Assembly (NCBI RefSeq): GCF_010093205.1
Contig: NZ_PDWN01000018.1
Coordinates: 1 to 64,000 of the forward strand
Source: Pseudoxanthomonas daejeonensis
GTDB taxonomy: Bacteria > Pseudomonadota > Gammaproteobacteria > Xanthomonadales > Xanthomonadaceae
Reading direction: 5' to 3'
Length of the DNA: 64,000 bases
Every line of letters begins with the position of its first letter. The stretch's first letter is position 1. Shown one piece after another: positions 30,807-39,120 of the stretch. The position numbers and the translations under genes were made by a program. The notes under the pieces were generated by a model. It saw only the letters and a program-made list of their open reading frames with translations. It was not told where the DNA came from and made no database searches.

Positions 30807-30820
30807 CTGACGTGGGTCAA
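30807..30820 (+). promoter_or_regulatory. FNR/DNR-type box of nnrS
   Basis: CTGACGTGGGTCAA has a perfect GTCAA right arm and one mismatch on the left. Its centre is exactly 41.5 bases before the A of the nnrS ATG, the same geometry as hemN, which again suggests a start site at or next to the initiation codon. Confidence 0.65.
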
Positions 30821-30854
30821 GGCATCGCTTGCGTCCGCGTCGCAGACTGCGGCC

Positions 30855-32114
30855 ATGCACATCGAGGTCGCTCCCCCGCCCCGTCCCCACCGCGCTGGCG
30901 CATCGCCGGCCTGGCTGGCGCATGCACCACACCGGCTGATGTTCTTCATCGGCGCCTCCAACGTGCTGCTGGCGATGCTGTGGTGGACGCTGTGGCTGCT
31001 GTCGGTGCGCTTCGGCCTGTGGACGCTGCCGGCGATGGCGGTGCCGCCAGGGTGGCTGCACGCCTTCCTGATGCAGTACCTGGTGCTGCCCAGCTTCGTA
31101 TTCGGCTTCCTGCTGACCGTGTTCCCGCGCTGGCTTGGCCTGCCCGACCTGCAGCGCTGGCACTACGTGCCGGTGGGCCTGGGCCTGATGGGCGGGCAAC
31201 TGGCGATTCTGCTCGGTGCCGCCGGCTGGGAGGTCGGACTGACCGTGGGACTGTGGATGGCGCTGGCCGGCTGGACCGCGGCGCTGGCGATCCTGGGCCG
31301 CCTGCTCGCCGACGAGAAAGGGCGCACCTGGCACGCGCGCTCGTGCTACGCGGCGCTGGTGCTGGGCTGGCTGGGCGTGGCAATGTTCCTGGCCTTCGTG
31401 CTCGGCGCACCGGCGAACTGGGCATTCGCCAGCATCAAGCTGGGCGGCTTCGGCCTGCTGCTGCCGGTGTACGTAACCGTCGCCCATCGCATGTTCCCGT
31501 TCTTCGCGGGCAATGCCGTGCCGGGCTACAAGGCGTGGCGGCCGCTGGCATGGCTGGGTGCGGTGTGGGCCTTGGCGATGTTGCACCTGGCGCTGGAGCT
31601 GGTCCACGGCTACGCGTGGCTTTGGTTGGCCGACGTGCCGCTGCTTTCGTTGACCGGCTACGCGGTGTGGCGCTGGTGGCCGCGCCGCGTCGCAGGCGCC
31701 CCGCGCATGCCGGGCCTGCTGGCGGTGCTGTTCATCGGCACCGCGTGGCTGCCGGTGACTTTCGCCCTGTACCTGGCGCAGAGCCTGGTCTACGCCACGA
31801 GCGGCGAGTTCATCCTCGGGCGCGCGCCGATGCACGCCTTGTTCATCGGCTTCTTCGGCAGCGTGCTGGTGGCGATGGTCACCCGCGTGACCCAGGGCCA
31901 CTCCGGCCGGCCTTTGCAGATGTATCCCATCGCCTGGTTCGCCTTCATCGCGATCCAGCTCGTCGCCACGCTGCGCATCCTCGCCGATGTACTGCCCGAC
32001 CCGGGCCTGTGGCAGGCGCTGGCCGCGGTCGGCTGGCTGCTGGCGCTGTCGCCGTGGGTGGCGCGAATCGGCCACATCTACCTGACCCCGCGCCGCGACG
32101 GACGTCCCGGCTGA
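30855..32114 (+). CDS. nnrS: NnrS-family haem-copper membrane protein
   Basis: A 419-residue inner-membrane protein with about 12 hydrophobic segments. Histidines lie at helix ends (PPGWLHAFLMQYLVLPSFVFGFLLTVFPRWLGLP, YVTVAHRMFPFFAG, RAPMHALFIGFFGSVLVAMVTRVTQGHSGRP) in the NnrS pattern. Family knowledge: NnrS is induced by NO regulators and lowers toxicity of iron-nitrosyl species during denitrification. The start at 30855 is the ATG before the first soluble segment; a 34-residue in-frame extension would overlap the FNR boxes. Confidence 0.88.
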   Translation: MHIEVAPPPRPHRAGASPAWLAHAPHRLMFFIGASNVLLAMLWWTLWLLSVRFGLWTLPAMAVPPGWLHAFLMQYLVLPSFVFGFLLTVFPRWLGLPDLQRWHYVPVGLGLMGGQLAILLGAAGWEVGLTVGLWMALAGWTAALAILGRLLADEKGRTWHARSCYAALVLGWLGVAMFLAFVLGAPANWAFASIKLGGFGLLLPVYVTVAHRMFPFFAGNAVPGYKAWRPLAWLGAVWALAMLHLALELVHGYAWLWLADVPLLSLTGYAVWRWWPRRVAGAPRMPGLLAVLFIGTAWLPVTFALYLAQSLVYATSGEFILGRAPMHALFIGFFGSVLVAMVTRVTQGHSGRPLQMYPIAWFAFIAIQLVATLRILADVLPDPGLWQALAAVGWLLALSPWVARIGHIYLTPRRDGRPG

Positions 32115-32129
32115 CACACCGACTCCGCG

Positions 32130-32531
32130 ATGATCACCTTCTATCCCGACATCAAGCTCGTCCACATCGCCGCCGCGCTGGCCAGCGGCGCGTTCTTCGC
32201 CTTGCGGGCGATGGCCCTGCTCGGCGGCATGCGCTGGCCGCGCCTGGCCCCGGTCCGCTACCTCAGCTACACGATCGACACGGTGCTGCTGACCGCCGCT
32301 TTCATGCTGCTGACGATCCTGCCGCGCGAGCTGTACGCCAACGGCTGGCTGCTGGTGAAGCTGTGCTTCGTTACCGCCTACGTGGTGCTGGGCATCCTGG
32401 CCTTCCGCCCGCAAAGGCGCACCTTGCCGCGCGCCGCACTCGTGGCCGCCGCGGGCCTGTGTTTCCTGCAGGTCTACTGCATCGCCCGCGTGCACCATCC
32501 CCTGGGCGCGTTCTACCTGCTGGCGGGCTGA
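32130..32531 (+). CDS. SirB2-family membrane protein
   Basis: A 133-residue protein with four hydrophobic segments. KLVHIAAALASGAFFALRAMALL near the N terminus and the central TIDTVLLTAAFMLL helix match the SirB family, named for a Salmonella gene-expression factor but of unclear biochemical role. Histidines and a Cys-containing helix (CFLQVYCIARVHHP) could bind haem. It follows nnrS by 15 bases and is probably in the same FNR-controlled transcript. Confidence 0.75.
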   Translation: MITFYPDIKLVHIAAALASGAFFALRAMALLGGMRWPRLAPVRYLSYTIDTVLLTAAFMLLTILPRELYANGWLLVKLCFVTAYVVLGILAFRPQRRTLPRAALVAAAGLCFLQVYCIARVHHPLGAFYLLAG

Positions 32532-32549
32532 CACCCGCGGAGTCACACC

Positions 32550-32684
32550 ATGGACCTGAGCGAACTGGAACTGCCCGATCCCTGCCTGCCGGCCTGTCCC
32601 CTGCTGCAGGAATCCTGGCAGGCCGCCGGCCTGTCGACCGACACCCCTGAAGCGCGGTCAGCGGACGATCCCTGGCACGACTGA
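32550..32684 (+). CDS. 44-residue cysteine-containing small protein
   Basis: Begins MDLSELELPDPCLPACPLLQ and ends DDPWHD. It has two cysteines in CLPAC and an acidic composition. GGAG lies about 8 bases before the ATG, and the gene is 18 bases after the SirB2 gene in the same direction. Its length, position and codon use suggest a real small gene of the nnrS operon, but I recognise no family. Confidence 0.4.
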   Translation: MDLSELELPDPCLPACPLLQESWQAAGLSTDTPEARSADDPWHD

Positions 32685-32694
32685 GCGTGCCGCC

Positions 32695-33054
32695 TCAGTC
32701 CATCCCGGCTCCCACCGTGCGCCGTACCGGTATGCCCTCCGGATCGAAACCCTCCAGGCAGAACACGTTGATGCCCAGGTAGTCGGGCGTGACGCGCTTG
32801 CGGTGGAATGGATAGATGCCGCAGGTCTTGCAGAAGAAGTGTCGCGCGGTGCGGGTATGGAACTGGTATTCGGCCAGCGCCTGCTCACCGGCGAGCAGCT
32901 GGAAGGCGCTCTCGTGCACCTTGACCATCAGCGCGTTCTTGCGCAGGCAGATCGAACAGTCGCACGTGGTCAGCTCGGGAAACCCGGTCTCGATCTGGAA
33001 GCGCACCGCGCCGCAATGGCAGCCCCCCTGGTATTTCTGCAACGGACGATTCAT
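32695..33054 (-). CDS. GFA/CENP-V family zinc protein
   Basis: A 119-residue protein with the glutathione-dependent formaldehyde-activating-enzyme fold. Zinc cysteines are GGCHCGAVRF (residues ~11-20), CDCSICLRKN (~31-40) and FFCKTCGIYPF (~74-84). Most members of this family are not proven formaldehyde enzymes, so the activity is left open. The start at 33054 gives the standard length; a 72-residue in-frame extension upstream is low-complexity. It is convergent with the nnrS operon. Confidence 0.85.
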   Translation of the reverse strand: MNRPLQKYQGGCHCGAVRFQIETGFPELTTCDCSICLRKNALMVKVHESAFQLLAGEQALAEYQFHTRTARHFFCKTCGIYPFHRKRVTPDYLGINVFCLEGFDPEGIPVRRTVGAGMD

Positions 33055-33163
33055 CGGTCGTGCGCTCCGGAACCCTGGCATGCGGCGGATGCGGGCATGC
33101 GCCTGGCCGGACGTGCCGGCGGCGGCAGCCGACGATACGGCAAAGGTGCCGCTGCTGCAGCTG

Positions 33164-33829
33164 TCAGCCGCTGCGCTTGCGCCCGCGACCGCGCGTTGGC
33201 GCGCGCGCGTCGGCGCCCGCCGGGACGGTACTTTCCCGCAGCTGCTGCAGCGAGGAAAGCGTGTCGGCATAAGCGATGAAATGCTGCAGGTAGCCCGGGG
33301 CGGTGGCCTGCATCAGTTGCAGAGCGCGATGCACGAGCATGCCGGAGTTGAGCGGGCCGGCATCGGCAGGCACCTGCTCCATCGATTCGCGCATCTGGCT
33401 GTCGTTGCGCAGGCGCGACCAGACCGTGCGCAGTTCGTCCAGCACCGGCAACTCGGGATACAACGGCGCAGGCGCAGCCTGCAGGTCCGCTGACGCAGGA
33501 TCCGCCACGACCGGCCGGGCCAGCGACGCGGACAGTGCAGCAAGTGCGCTGCTCGCGATCGCGCCTTGCTTTGCCACGGCGTCGCCCGGACTGGCGGACG
33601 CAATGGTGTCCGCGTACGCCTGGACCAGGCGGGACAGGCGCTGCTCGAGAAGTGCGCGCGCCGTACCCGCGTGGTCGTGCACGCGCGCGGCCATCGCGGC
33701 GATCAGGTCGAAGCGCAGCGGATCGATGCGATCGGCACCCTGGGCGCGCCAGGCCTCGAGTGCGGCCTCTGCCGTCGGCGGCGCGTCTGGCTGGCTGCGC
33801 ACCGTGGCGTGCACCGCATCACCGTCCAT
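33164..33829 (-). CDS. DUF2894 protein of the motor-like cassette
   Basis: A 221-residue, mostly alpha-helical cytoplasmic protein with no signal or membrane segment. Landmarks are DPLRFDLIAAMAARV, LLEQRLSRLVQAYAD, and near the C terminus GPLNSGMLVHRALQLMQATAPGYLQHFIAYADTLSSLQQL, ending in a basic tail (ADARAPTRGRGRKRSG). DUF2894 has no known function and is found next to OmpA and DUF802 genes. It overlaps the end of the OmpA gene by 11 bases. I start at 33829 rather than 33934, since the longer N terminus is arginine-rich sequence inside the neighbour. Confidence 0.75.
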   Translation of the reverse strand: MDGDAVHATVRSQPDAPPTAEAALEAWRAQGADRIDPLRFDLIAAMAARVHDHAGTARALLEQRLSRLVQAYADTIASASPGDAVAKQGAIASSALAALSASLARPVVADPASADLQAAPAPLYPELPVLDELRTVWSRLRNDSQMRESMEQVPADAGPLNSGMLVHRALQLMQATAPGYLQHFIAYADTLSSLQQLRESTVPAGADARAPTRGRGRKRSG

Positions 33830-34463
33830 CGGGCGTCGTGGTCCTTGATGGCCGCGGCACCGGTGCGATCTCCACCCGGCGGTTGCGCGAACGCCCGTCC
33901 TCGTCGGCATTGGTGCTGACCGGCTGCTGCGCACCGAACGCGGCCGCGAACACCGAAGCCGCCGGCACGCCTTCTGCCACCAGGACGCGGGTCACGGTCA
34001 GCGCGCGCTGCGCCGACAGCTCCCAGTTGTCGGCGAAGCGGGCATTGCCACCGCGCACCTGGCGGTCATCGGTGAAGCCGCTGACCATCAGGATTTCCTC
34101 GCGCGAAGCCAGGTAACCGGCCAGTGGCGCGGCCAGGCTGCGCAGCAGCTCGTGCCCTTCCGGCTGCAGCTGGTCGGAATTGAGTGCGAACAGCACATTG
34201 CCGCGGATGCCGATGCGACCGTCAACCAGGGTCACCCGGCCCGCCGCCAGCGGCGCGGCCAGTGCCTGTTCGAGCGCATGGCGCTGTTGCGCTTCGGCTT
34301 GGCGCCGGCGCACTTCTTCGTCCAGCCGGCTGGCCAGCTGGGCCTGGATGGCGATGACGCCGACCAGGACCAGCACGAACGCGCCCAGCAGCACCGACAT
34401 CAGGTCGCCGAAGCTGGCCCAGACGGTGGTGCCGAGTTCGGCATCGTCACTCTCCACGCTCAT
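33819..34463 (-). CDS. MotB/ZorB-like OmpA-family stator protein
   Basis: A 214-residue protein with a single N-terminal membrane helix preceded by VWASFGDLMSVLLGAFVLVLVG. The aspartate at residue 20 in SFGDLM occupies the place of the proton-carrying aspartate of MotB, whose motif is SFADMM. A coiled linker (EEVRRRQAEAQQRHALEQAL) leads to a peptidoglycan-binding OmpA domain (~90-200) with NWELSAQRALTVTRVL and SRNRRVEI. It should pair with the MotA-like partner encoded immediately upstream (4-base overlap) to form an ion-driven complex anchored in the cell wall. Confidence 0.88.
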   Translation of the reverse strand: MSVESDDAELGTTVWASFGDLMSVLLGAFVLVLVGVIAIQAQLASRLDEEVRRRQAEAQQRHALEQALAAPLAAGRVTLVDGRIGIRGNVLFALNSDQLQPEGHELLRSLAAPLAGYLASREEILMVSGFTDDRQVRGGNARFADNWELSAQRALTVTRVLVAEGVPAASVFAAAFGAQQPVSTNADEDGRSRNRRVEIAPVPRPSRTTTPDGR

Positions 34464-36565
34464 GCCGCGTGGGCTCCGGCGGACGGCTGGCCACCGATCC
34501 GCTGCAGGTCGGCCATGATCTGCTTCTGCGCGAGCAGGCTCAGGTCGATCACCTCGCGCGCCTGCGCCACGTAATAGGCCAGCTGCTCGTCGCTGCGCAC
34601 CAGCGAGCGGTCGAGCGCGCCTTCGATCGCGCCCAGGCGCTCGACCAGGATGTCGTTTGATGCGCCGAAGCGTTCCACGGCCATGCCGAAGGCGTCGCTC
34701 AGGCTCGCCACTTCGGTGGCGCCCGCGGCGACCTGCGCGGCGACTTCCTCGAGCTTGCCGGTGCCGGCCTCGACCTGGTCGGCGAAGCGGTTGCCGACGC
34801 GGTCGAGCAGGTCGGCCGAGGTGGCGACCAGCGCATCGATGGCACCACGCTGCTCGGTCGATGCGTGGTTGACCGCGGCAAGCAGGGTGTCGAGGGTGGC
34901 CAGCATCTGGTTGCGTTCTTCCAGCATGGCGGTGTCGCGGACCATGCTGTCGGAAAGTTTCTGGCGCAGCTCGGCGATGACTTCGGCGGCGGCGCGCGGC
35001 GCTTCGGATGCGACCTGGACCAGCCGGGAAATCTCGGCGATCGTCTCGCGGGCGTGCGCCTGCGCCTGCGCGGTGATGTCGGCCGCGCTGCTGGCCAGCG
35101 CATCGCAGATTTCCTGCTGGCGCGCGGCGGTGTGCGCGCCGGCGTGCTCCCATTCCTCGCGCAGCGCCACGCCGGTCGCCGAGAGCTGCCCGGTCCAGGC
35201 TTCAAGCCGCTGCTGGTCCTGCCCGGCCAGCGCGGCCTGCAGCTCGTCGTGCGACTGCGCCAGGCGCGAGATGAGCGCATCGGCATGCCGCTCGAAAGTC
35301 GTGGCCGCGTTCGCCAGCGCCTGTTCGTTGCGGCTGGCCAGCGCCGCACCAGCGGCGTCCTGCTGCGCCAGCGCCTGCTGCCAGGCGGCCGCGACGTGGC
35401 CGGCGGTCGCATCGAGGCGCTGCGAGACGCCCTCCACCAGGTCCACCGAGCGCTGCTCGAACGTCGAGGCAAAGCGCGTCAGCGCTGCTTCCAGCTCGCG
35501 GCCCTGGGCTTCACTGGCGCCTCGCTGGCCCTCCAGTGCCGTGGTCCAGGCGGCGGCGGCGGCCTCGCGCGTCGCATCGACGCCAGCGGTCAACGCTTCC
35601 AGCTGGCGCTGCACGGCCTGGTTCACCGTGTCGTGCAGCACCGCGGTTTCGCGCGACAGGCCCGCCATCGTCGTTTCGATCGCCGGCTGCAGGACCGCGG
35701 CGGCGGCACGCGTGCTTTCGGCCACGCCGGCGCGCATCGACTGCTCCAGCGAGTGGGCCAGCTGCGCGTAGGCGCTCTCGGTGCGCGCGTGGAACTCGGC
35801 CTGGTGCGCGGCCAGGCGATCGCCGTTGGCCACGCCCTGACGTTCGATCGCCCCGACCATCGCCTGCAGCTGTTCCACCAGCGCCGGCACCACCGTCGCC
35901 TGCTGCTGCAGGAGCCGGAACGCCTCTTCGCGCTGCCAGGCCTGCGAATGCACGCGCAGTGACGTGGCGATCTCCACGTCCAGCTGCTGCACCGCCTGCA
36001 GCCGCTCGCGCCGGCACAGCGCCGAGAGCAGGCCGAGCACCGCGGAGCTGGCGACGCCGGCGATGGAGGTGCCGAAGGCGAAGGCCAGGCCCTTGATCGG
36101 TGCGGCGAGCGATCCGCGGATCGCGTCCAGGTCGGTCGCGCTTTCCAGCGCCAGGCCGGTGCCGCGCAGGGTCGCCATCATGCCCATCAGCGTGCCGAGC
36201 ATGCCCAGCAGCACCAGCAGGCCGACCAGGTACGGCGTAAGCGCGGGCGCCGGCAGGGCGACGCGCTCGCCTTCGATGCGCAGGCGCACCGCGTTGCGCA
36301 GGCCCGGATGCAGTCGCGCAAGCCAGGCGTCGAGCATGCCGCCGGCGGCGGGCATCTCCTGCAGCGCGGCGGACAGCGTCGCCGTCGCCTGCCGGTAGCG
36401 ATGCAGTTCGATCCCGCCCGCCAGATAGCAGGCCGCGATGACCCCGGTGACGAGTGCGCCGAGCGGATTGGTGACGACGTAGCCGGCGCCGATCCAGCCG
36501 GTCACGCCCAGGCCGGTCAGGTACAGGGCGAAGTAAGGGGCGAAGTAGGGGGAATGCCGGTTCAT
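34460..36565 (-). CDS. DUF802 protein: MotA/TolQ-like channel with long helical tail
   Basis: A 701-residue membrane protein. Two helices near the N terminus (~10-50) and two more at ~110-130 and ~155-185 (LVLLGMLGTLMGMMATLRG; GLAFAFGTSIAGVASSAVLGLL) reproduce the MotA/TolQ/ExbB channel pattern. Residues ~200-690 form a very long, alanine- and glutamine-rich helical region with heptad-like repeats and no enzymatic motif. The plan, a channel plus a roughly 500-residue intracellular tail, resembles ZorA of the Zorya defence system more than flagellar MotA. Its function is not described. Confidence 0.82.
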   Translation of the reverse strand: MNRHSPYFAPYFALYLTGLGVTGWIGAGYVVTNPLGALVTGVIAACYLAGGIELHRYRQATATLSAALQEMPAAGGMLDAWLARLHPGLRNAVRLRIEGERVALPAPALTPYLVGLLVLLGMLGTLMGMMATLRGTGLALESATDLDAIRGSLAAPIKGLAFAFGTSIAGVASSAVLGLLSALCRRERLQAVQQLDVEIATSLRVHSQAWQREEAFRLLQQQATVVPALVEQLQAMVGAIERQGVANGDRLAAHQAEFHARTESAYAQLAHSLEQSMRAGVAESTRAAAAVLQPAIETTMAGLSRETAVLHDTVNQAVQRQLEALTAGVDATREAAAAAWTTALEGQRGASEAQGRELEAALTRFASTFEQRSVDLVEGVSQRLDATAGHVAAAWQQALAQQDAAGAALASRNEQALANAATTFERHADALISRLAQSHDELQAALAGQDQQRLEAWTGQLSATGVALREEWEHAGAHTAARQQEICDALASSAADITAQAQAHARETIAEISRLVQVASEAPRAAAEVIAELRQKLSDSMVRDTAMLEERNQMLATLDTLLAAVNHASTEQRGAIDALVATSADLLDRVGNRFADQVEAGTGKLEEVAAQVAAGATEVASLSDAFGMAVERFGASNDILVERLGAIEGALDRSLVRSDEQLAYYVAQAREVIDLSLLAQKQIMADLQRIGGQPSAGAHAA

Positions 36566-37293
36566 GTTTTCCGCAAGGTCTGGGGATCGAGCGCTGCGAG
36601 CAGCGCCTGGATCGGTTGGAAACGGACATCCAGTTCGGCCAGCAGCACCGCCTGCATGTCGCGGCTGAACGCATCCAGCCAGGTGTGTGCGGGCACCGAA
36701 CCGGCGCCCGTGGATGCCTGCGCCAGGCGCAGGCGCTCGAAATGTTCGCCGAGCATCGCCGGCACGCCCGACAGCAGTGCCTGTTCGCGCGGACTGAGGG
36801 TCAGTTCCATCACCGCGTCGACTTCGGCCAGCCGGGCCAGGTCGGCCGGGCCGTGGGCGAGCTGGTCGCGCAGGCGACCGCGCAGCTGGCCGGTGGCCGC
36901 CTGCATCGAGCGCTGCCGGGCCAGGTGGAACTGGCGGAAAGGGGCGTAATCGGGCGCCTCGCCGCTGGACGCGCAGCGTTCACGCACGCGGGCGAGGGCC
37001 GCCGCGCCTTCGTCGACGATCGCACTGGCCTGCATTTCGCGCGCACGGGCGCAGGCCGCGGTCGCGTCGTCGTCGGCAGCCGGTGCGCCATCGCCGGCCG
37101 GCGCTGGGAGCCGCCCGTCGAGCGCCCGCGACAGCACCACGGCGCGGTTCCAGTCGAACCACTGGCCCAGCCGCCCTGACAGGGCCGGGCCCGACGCCGG
37201 GAGTTCAGCCCCGGTGACCCGCGCCAGCAGGCGGGTGAAGGCCGGGCCCGGAACGGGCGTTCGATGTCGCGCTTCTGCCACTCTGCCGCTCAA
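36562..37293 (-). CDS. DUF3348 protein, first gene of the motor-like cassette
   Basis: A 243-residue cytoplasmic helical protein without signal or membrane segments. Recognisable stretches are FTRLLARVTGAELPASG, GQWFDWNRAVVLSRALDGRLP, HLARQRSMQAATGQLRGRLRDQLA and VMELTLSPREQALLSGVPAMLGEHFERL. DUF3348 is known only from this gene neighbourhood. It overlaps the DUF802 gene by 4 bases. The start is uncertain: TTG at 37293 or GTG at 37281, with no clear ribosome site; TAAAAT at 37308-37303 is a possible -10 just upstream. Confidence 0.75.
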   Translation of the reverse strand: MSGRVAEARHRTPVPGPAFTRLLARVTGAELPASGPALSGRLGQWFDWNRAVVLSRALDGRLPAPAGDGAPAADDDATAACARAREMQASAIVDEGAAALARVRERCASSGEAPDYAPFRQFHLARQRSMQAATGQLRGRLRDQLAHGPADLARLAEVDAVMELTLSPREQALLSGVPAMLGEHFERLRLAQASTGAGSVPAHTWLDAFSRDMQAVLLAELDVRFQPIQALLAALDPQTLRKT

Positions 37294-37440
37294 AAGACGG
37301 CGATTTTACATGATGGGCCGGCCCCGGCCGGGTATCCGGGGCTGGAAGACCCGCCGGCGGCCGGCGGTCAGGGAGGCTTCCGGCGCCGGCCGGAGGGACC
37401 CGGACGGCCCCGGCACCCGCCGGGACGGGCCAGGACAGGC

Positions 37441-38676
37441 TCAGTAGGTGTACTGCAGCTGCAGCCAGAGCTTGTCGGTATCGACCGTGCGGCTTCGGTC
37501 TTCGCTGCGGTAGCGGGCCAGCTTCAGCAGGCCGGAAAGGCCCTTCAGCGCGGGGATCGGGTGGGCGTAGGACAGGTCGATCTCGTCGCCGTAGCGTCCG
37601 CCGCCGCGCTGCGGCGAGAAATCGTGGTACCAGGCCTGCAGCGTGCCGCCGGCCAGCGGCACGCTCACGCCGGCGTAAAGGTCGTCGACGCCCTGCGCCG
37701 GGGTGGTCAGGAACATGTCGGCCCAGCCCTGGAACAGGTGCTTGGTCGCCAGCGGGGTCTGGAACGCGCGGTTGCCCGTGCCCTCGCCGCCGCCCAGCGA
37801 TTCGAAGCCGGCCTTCAGGGTGGCGCCGCGGACCTTGTAGCCCAGCTCGGCCAGCAGGTAGCGGCTGTCCAGCGTCCACGGGTTGTCCGCCAGCTCCTGC
37901 TGGCGCGCGTACTCGGCGGCGTAGCTCCATGCGCCCTGCGCGCCTTCCAGGCGCAGGCCGGTGGTGTGGCTGGACAAGGTGCCAGGCGGCGCGGTCGCAG
38001 TCACCGCGATTCCGTCGAGGTCGAGCCGGTAGTGATAGGCGCTGGCCGACAACGCAGGCGCGAACCGCAAGCCGACCTGCAGCAGGTGACTTTGGCCTTC
38101 GATGTCCGACGGATTGCTGCGGTTGGAGGCGGCGCTGTCGTCGGGCCCGAACACCGTATTGATCCCGTCGACGAAGCTGTAGTCCACGCTGAGGCGTTCC
38201 AGCGGCGCCAACTGCACGCGCACGCCATCGTAGGTCTGCTCGTTCTGGCGCCAGCCGACGCCGCCGACGAAGCGCTGGTTACCCAGGTTGATCCGCTGGC
38301 GACCGAGCGTGGCCGTGTTGCTGCCACTGGTGTAGCGCAGCAGCGCCTGGTTGATCTCCGCGCCGGGTCGGTCGGCGATCACCGGGTACTGGCGCTGGCC
38401 GTTGCGGGTGTCGTTGTAGCGGCCATCGCCCAGGCCGAGCACGGCGTCCGCCTCGGCCAGCGCCGTCCAGCCGTGCCAGGCCGCAGTGGCGTAGCCGGCG
38501 CGCACGCGCAGCGTGTCGGCATGGGCGTCCTTCGCGAAACCGTCCTGGTCGACGGATTCGTGCCGGTAGCGCAGGTCGAGGATCGGCGTGCCGGCGTCGG
38601 CAGCCAGTGCCTGTCCGGCGGCAAGTGAGAGGAGGATGCATGTGGCCAAGGTCGAACGGATGGCGTGACGCGACAT
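37441..38676 (-). CDS. alginate-export-type outer-membrane beta-barrel porin
   Basis: A 411-residue outer-membrane protein with signal peptide (to about residue 25, ALAADAG) and a barrel of alternating strands ending in LWLQLQYTY. Landmarks: LRVRAGYATAAWHGWTALAEADAVLG, GRQRINLGNQRFVGGVGWRQNEQTYDGVR and WYHDFSPQRGGGRYGDEIDLSYAHP. Porins of this type often accompany nitrate, nitrite or carbohydrate metabolism. AGGAGCTT precedes the ATG, and an FNR-type box lies about 60 bases upstream, so it may let anions such as nitrite cross the outer membrane. The substrate is inferred only. Confidence 0.78.
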   Translation of the reverse strand: MSRHAIRSTLATCILLSLAAGQALAADAGTPILDLRYRHESVDQDGFAKDAHADTLRVRAGYATAAWHGWTALAEADAVLGLGDGRYNDTRNGQRQYPVIADRPGAEINQALLRYTSGSNTATLGRQRINLGNQRFVGGVGWRQNEQTYDGVRVQLAPLERLSVDYSFVDGINTVFGPDDSAASNRSNPSDIEGQSHLLQVGLRFAPALSASAYHYRLDLDGIAVTATAPPGTLSSHTTGLRLEGAQGAWSYAAEYARQQELADNPWTLDSRYLLAELGYKVRGATLKAGFESLGGGEGTGNRAFQTPLATKHLFQGWADMFLTTPAQGVDDLYAGVSVPLAGGTLQAWYHDFSPQRGGGRYGDEIDLSYAHPIPALKGLSGLLKLARYRSEDRSRTVDTDKLWLQLQYTY

Positions 38677-38733
38677 CGGAAGCTCCTGCTTGGAAGATGC
38701 GCGCACCGTAGGACCGGTGCCATCGCGTCCTCC

Positions 38734-38747
38734 ATGATCAGGATCAA
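38734..38747 (-). promoter_or_regulatory. FNR-type box of the porin
   Basis: On the minus strand TTGATCCTGATCAT, one mismatch from the palindromic consensus. A TACGGT at 38710-38705 could be the -10, placing the box about 42 bases upstream of transcription start. Confidence 0.6.
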
Positions 38748-38792
38748 TTCCGGCGCCTCCCGCGCGCCGATGCCGCGCCCACCTGATGCAGG

Positions 38793-38806
38793 TCAAGGCG
38801 CGCGCA
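38793..38806 (+). promoter_or_regulatory. FNR-type box of the DUF2249 operon
   Basis: CTGATGCAGGTCAA has a perfect right arm and one mismatch on the left. The centre is 54.5 bases before the ATG of the DUF2249 gene. No strong -10 is visible at the standard distance, so this assignment is weaker than the others. Confidence 0.55.
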
Positions 38807-38853
38807 TCCGGGGGTTGCGATGGTGGCGCCATCCGCGACCTGCCGTATACGCC

Positions 38854-39108
38854 ATGCACGCCTTGCTGGACCTGCGCCACCTGCCCCCGCCCGCACCGAT
38901 GGAACGCATCCTCGACGCGCTCGATGCGCTGCCGGCGGGCGCCTGCCTGCACGCACTCACCCCGCACCGGCCCGGACCGCTGCTGCCTATGCTGGAACGG
39001 CAGGGTTACGCCTGGCGACTGGACGACCTGGGCGACGGCGGGGCGCGCATCGCCGTGTGCCGGCTCGAAGACGCCGCGGTGTTGCCGGCGCAACCACCCG
39101 CTTCGTGA
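38854..39108 (+). CDS. DUF2249 small protein
   Basis: An 84-residue protein matching the DUF2249 plan: LLDLRHLPPPAPMERILDALDALPAG at the N terminus and LHALTPHRPGPLLPMLERQGY in the middle, a fold related to the TusA/SirA type. DUF2249 genes recur beside nitrite and NO metabolism genes in denitrifiers, but no reaction is proven. The gene is 12 bases before the next gene, so one operon is likely. Confidence 0.75.
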   Translation: MHALLDLRHLPPPAPMERILDALDALPAGACLHALTPHRPGPLLPMLERQGYAWRLDDLGDGGARIAVCRLEDAAVLPAQPPAS

Positions 39109-39120
39109 CGGGGTGATGCG

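Noticed and set aside
33819-36565. true Zorya defence system
   Set aside because: The channel/stator pair looks ZorAB-like, but no ZorC, ZorD or ZorE (helicase or nuclease) gene is adjacent; DUF3348 and DUF2894 show no nuclease or helicase motifs. Kept only as a resemblance.
34460-36565. flagellar stator motA/motB
   Set aside because: The tail is far too long, and no flagellar genes or FliG-contact region are visible.
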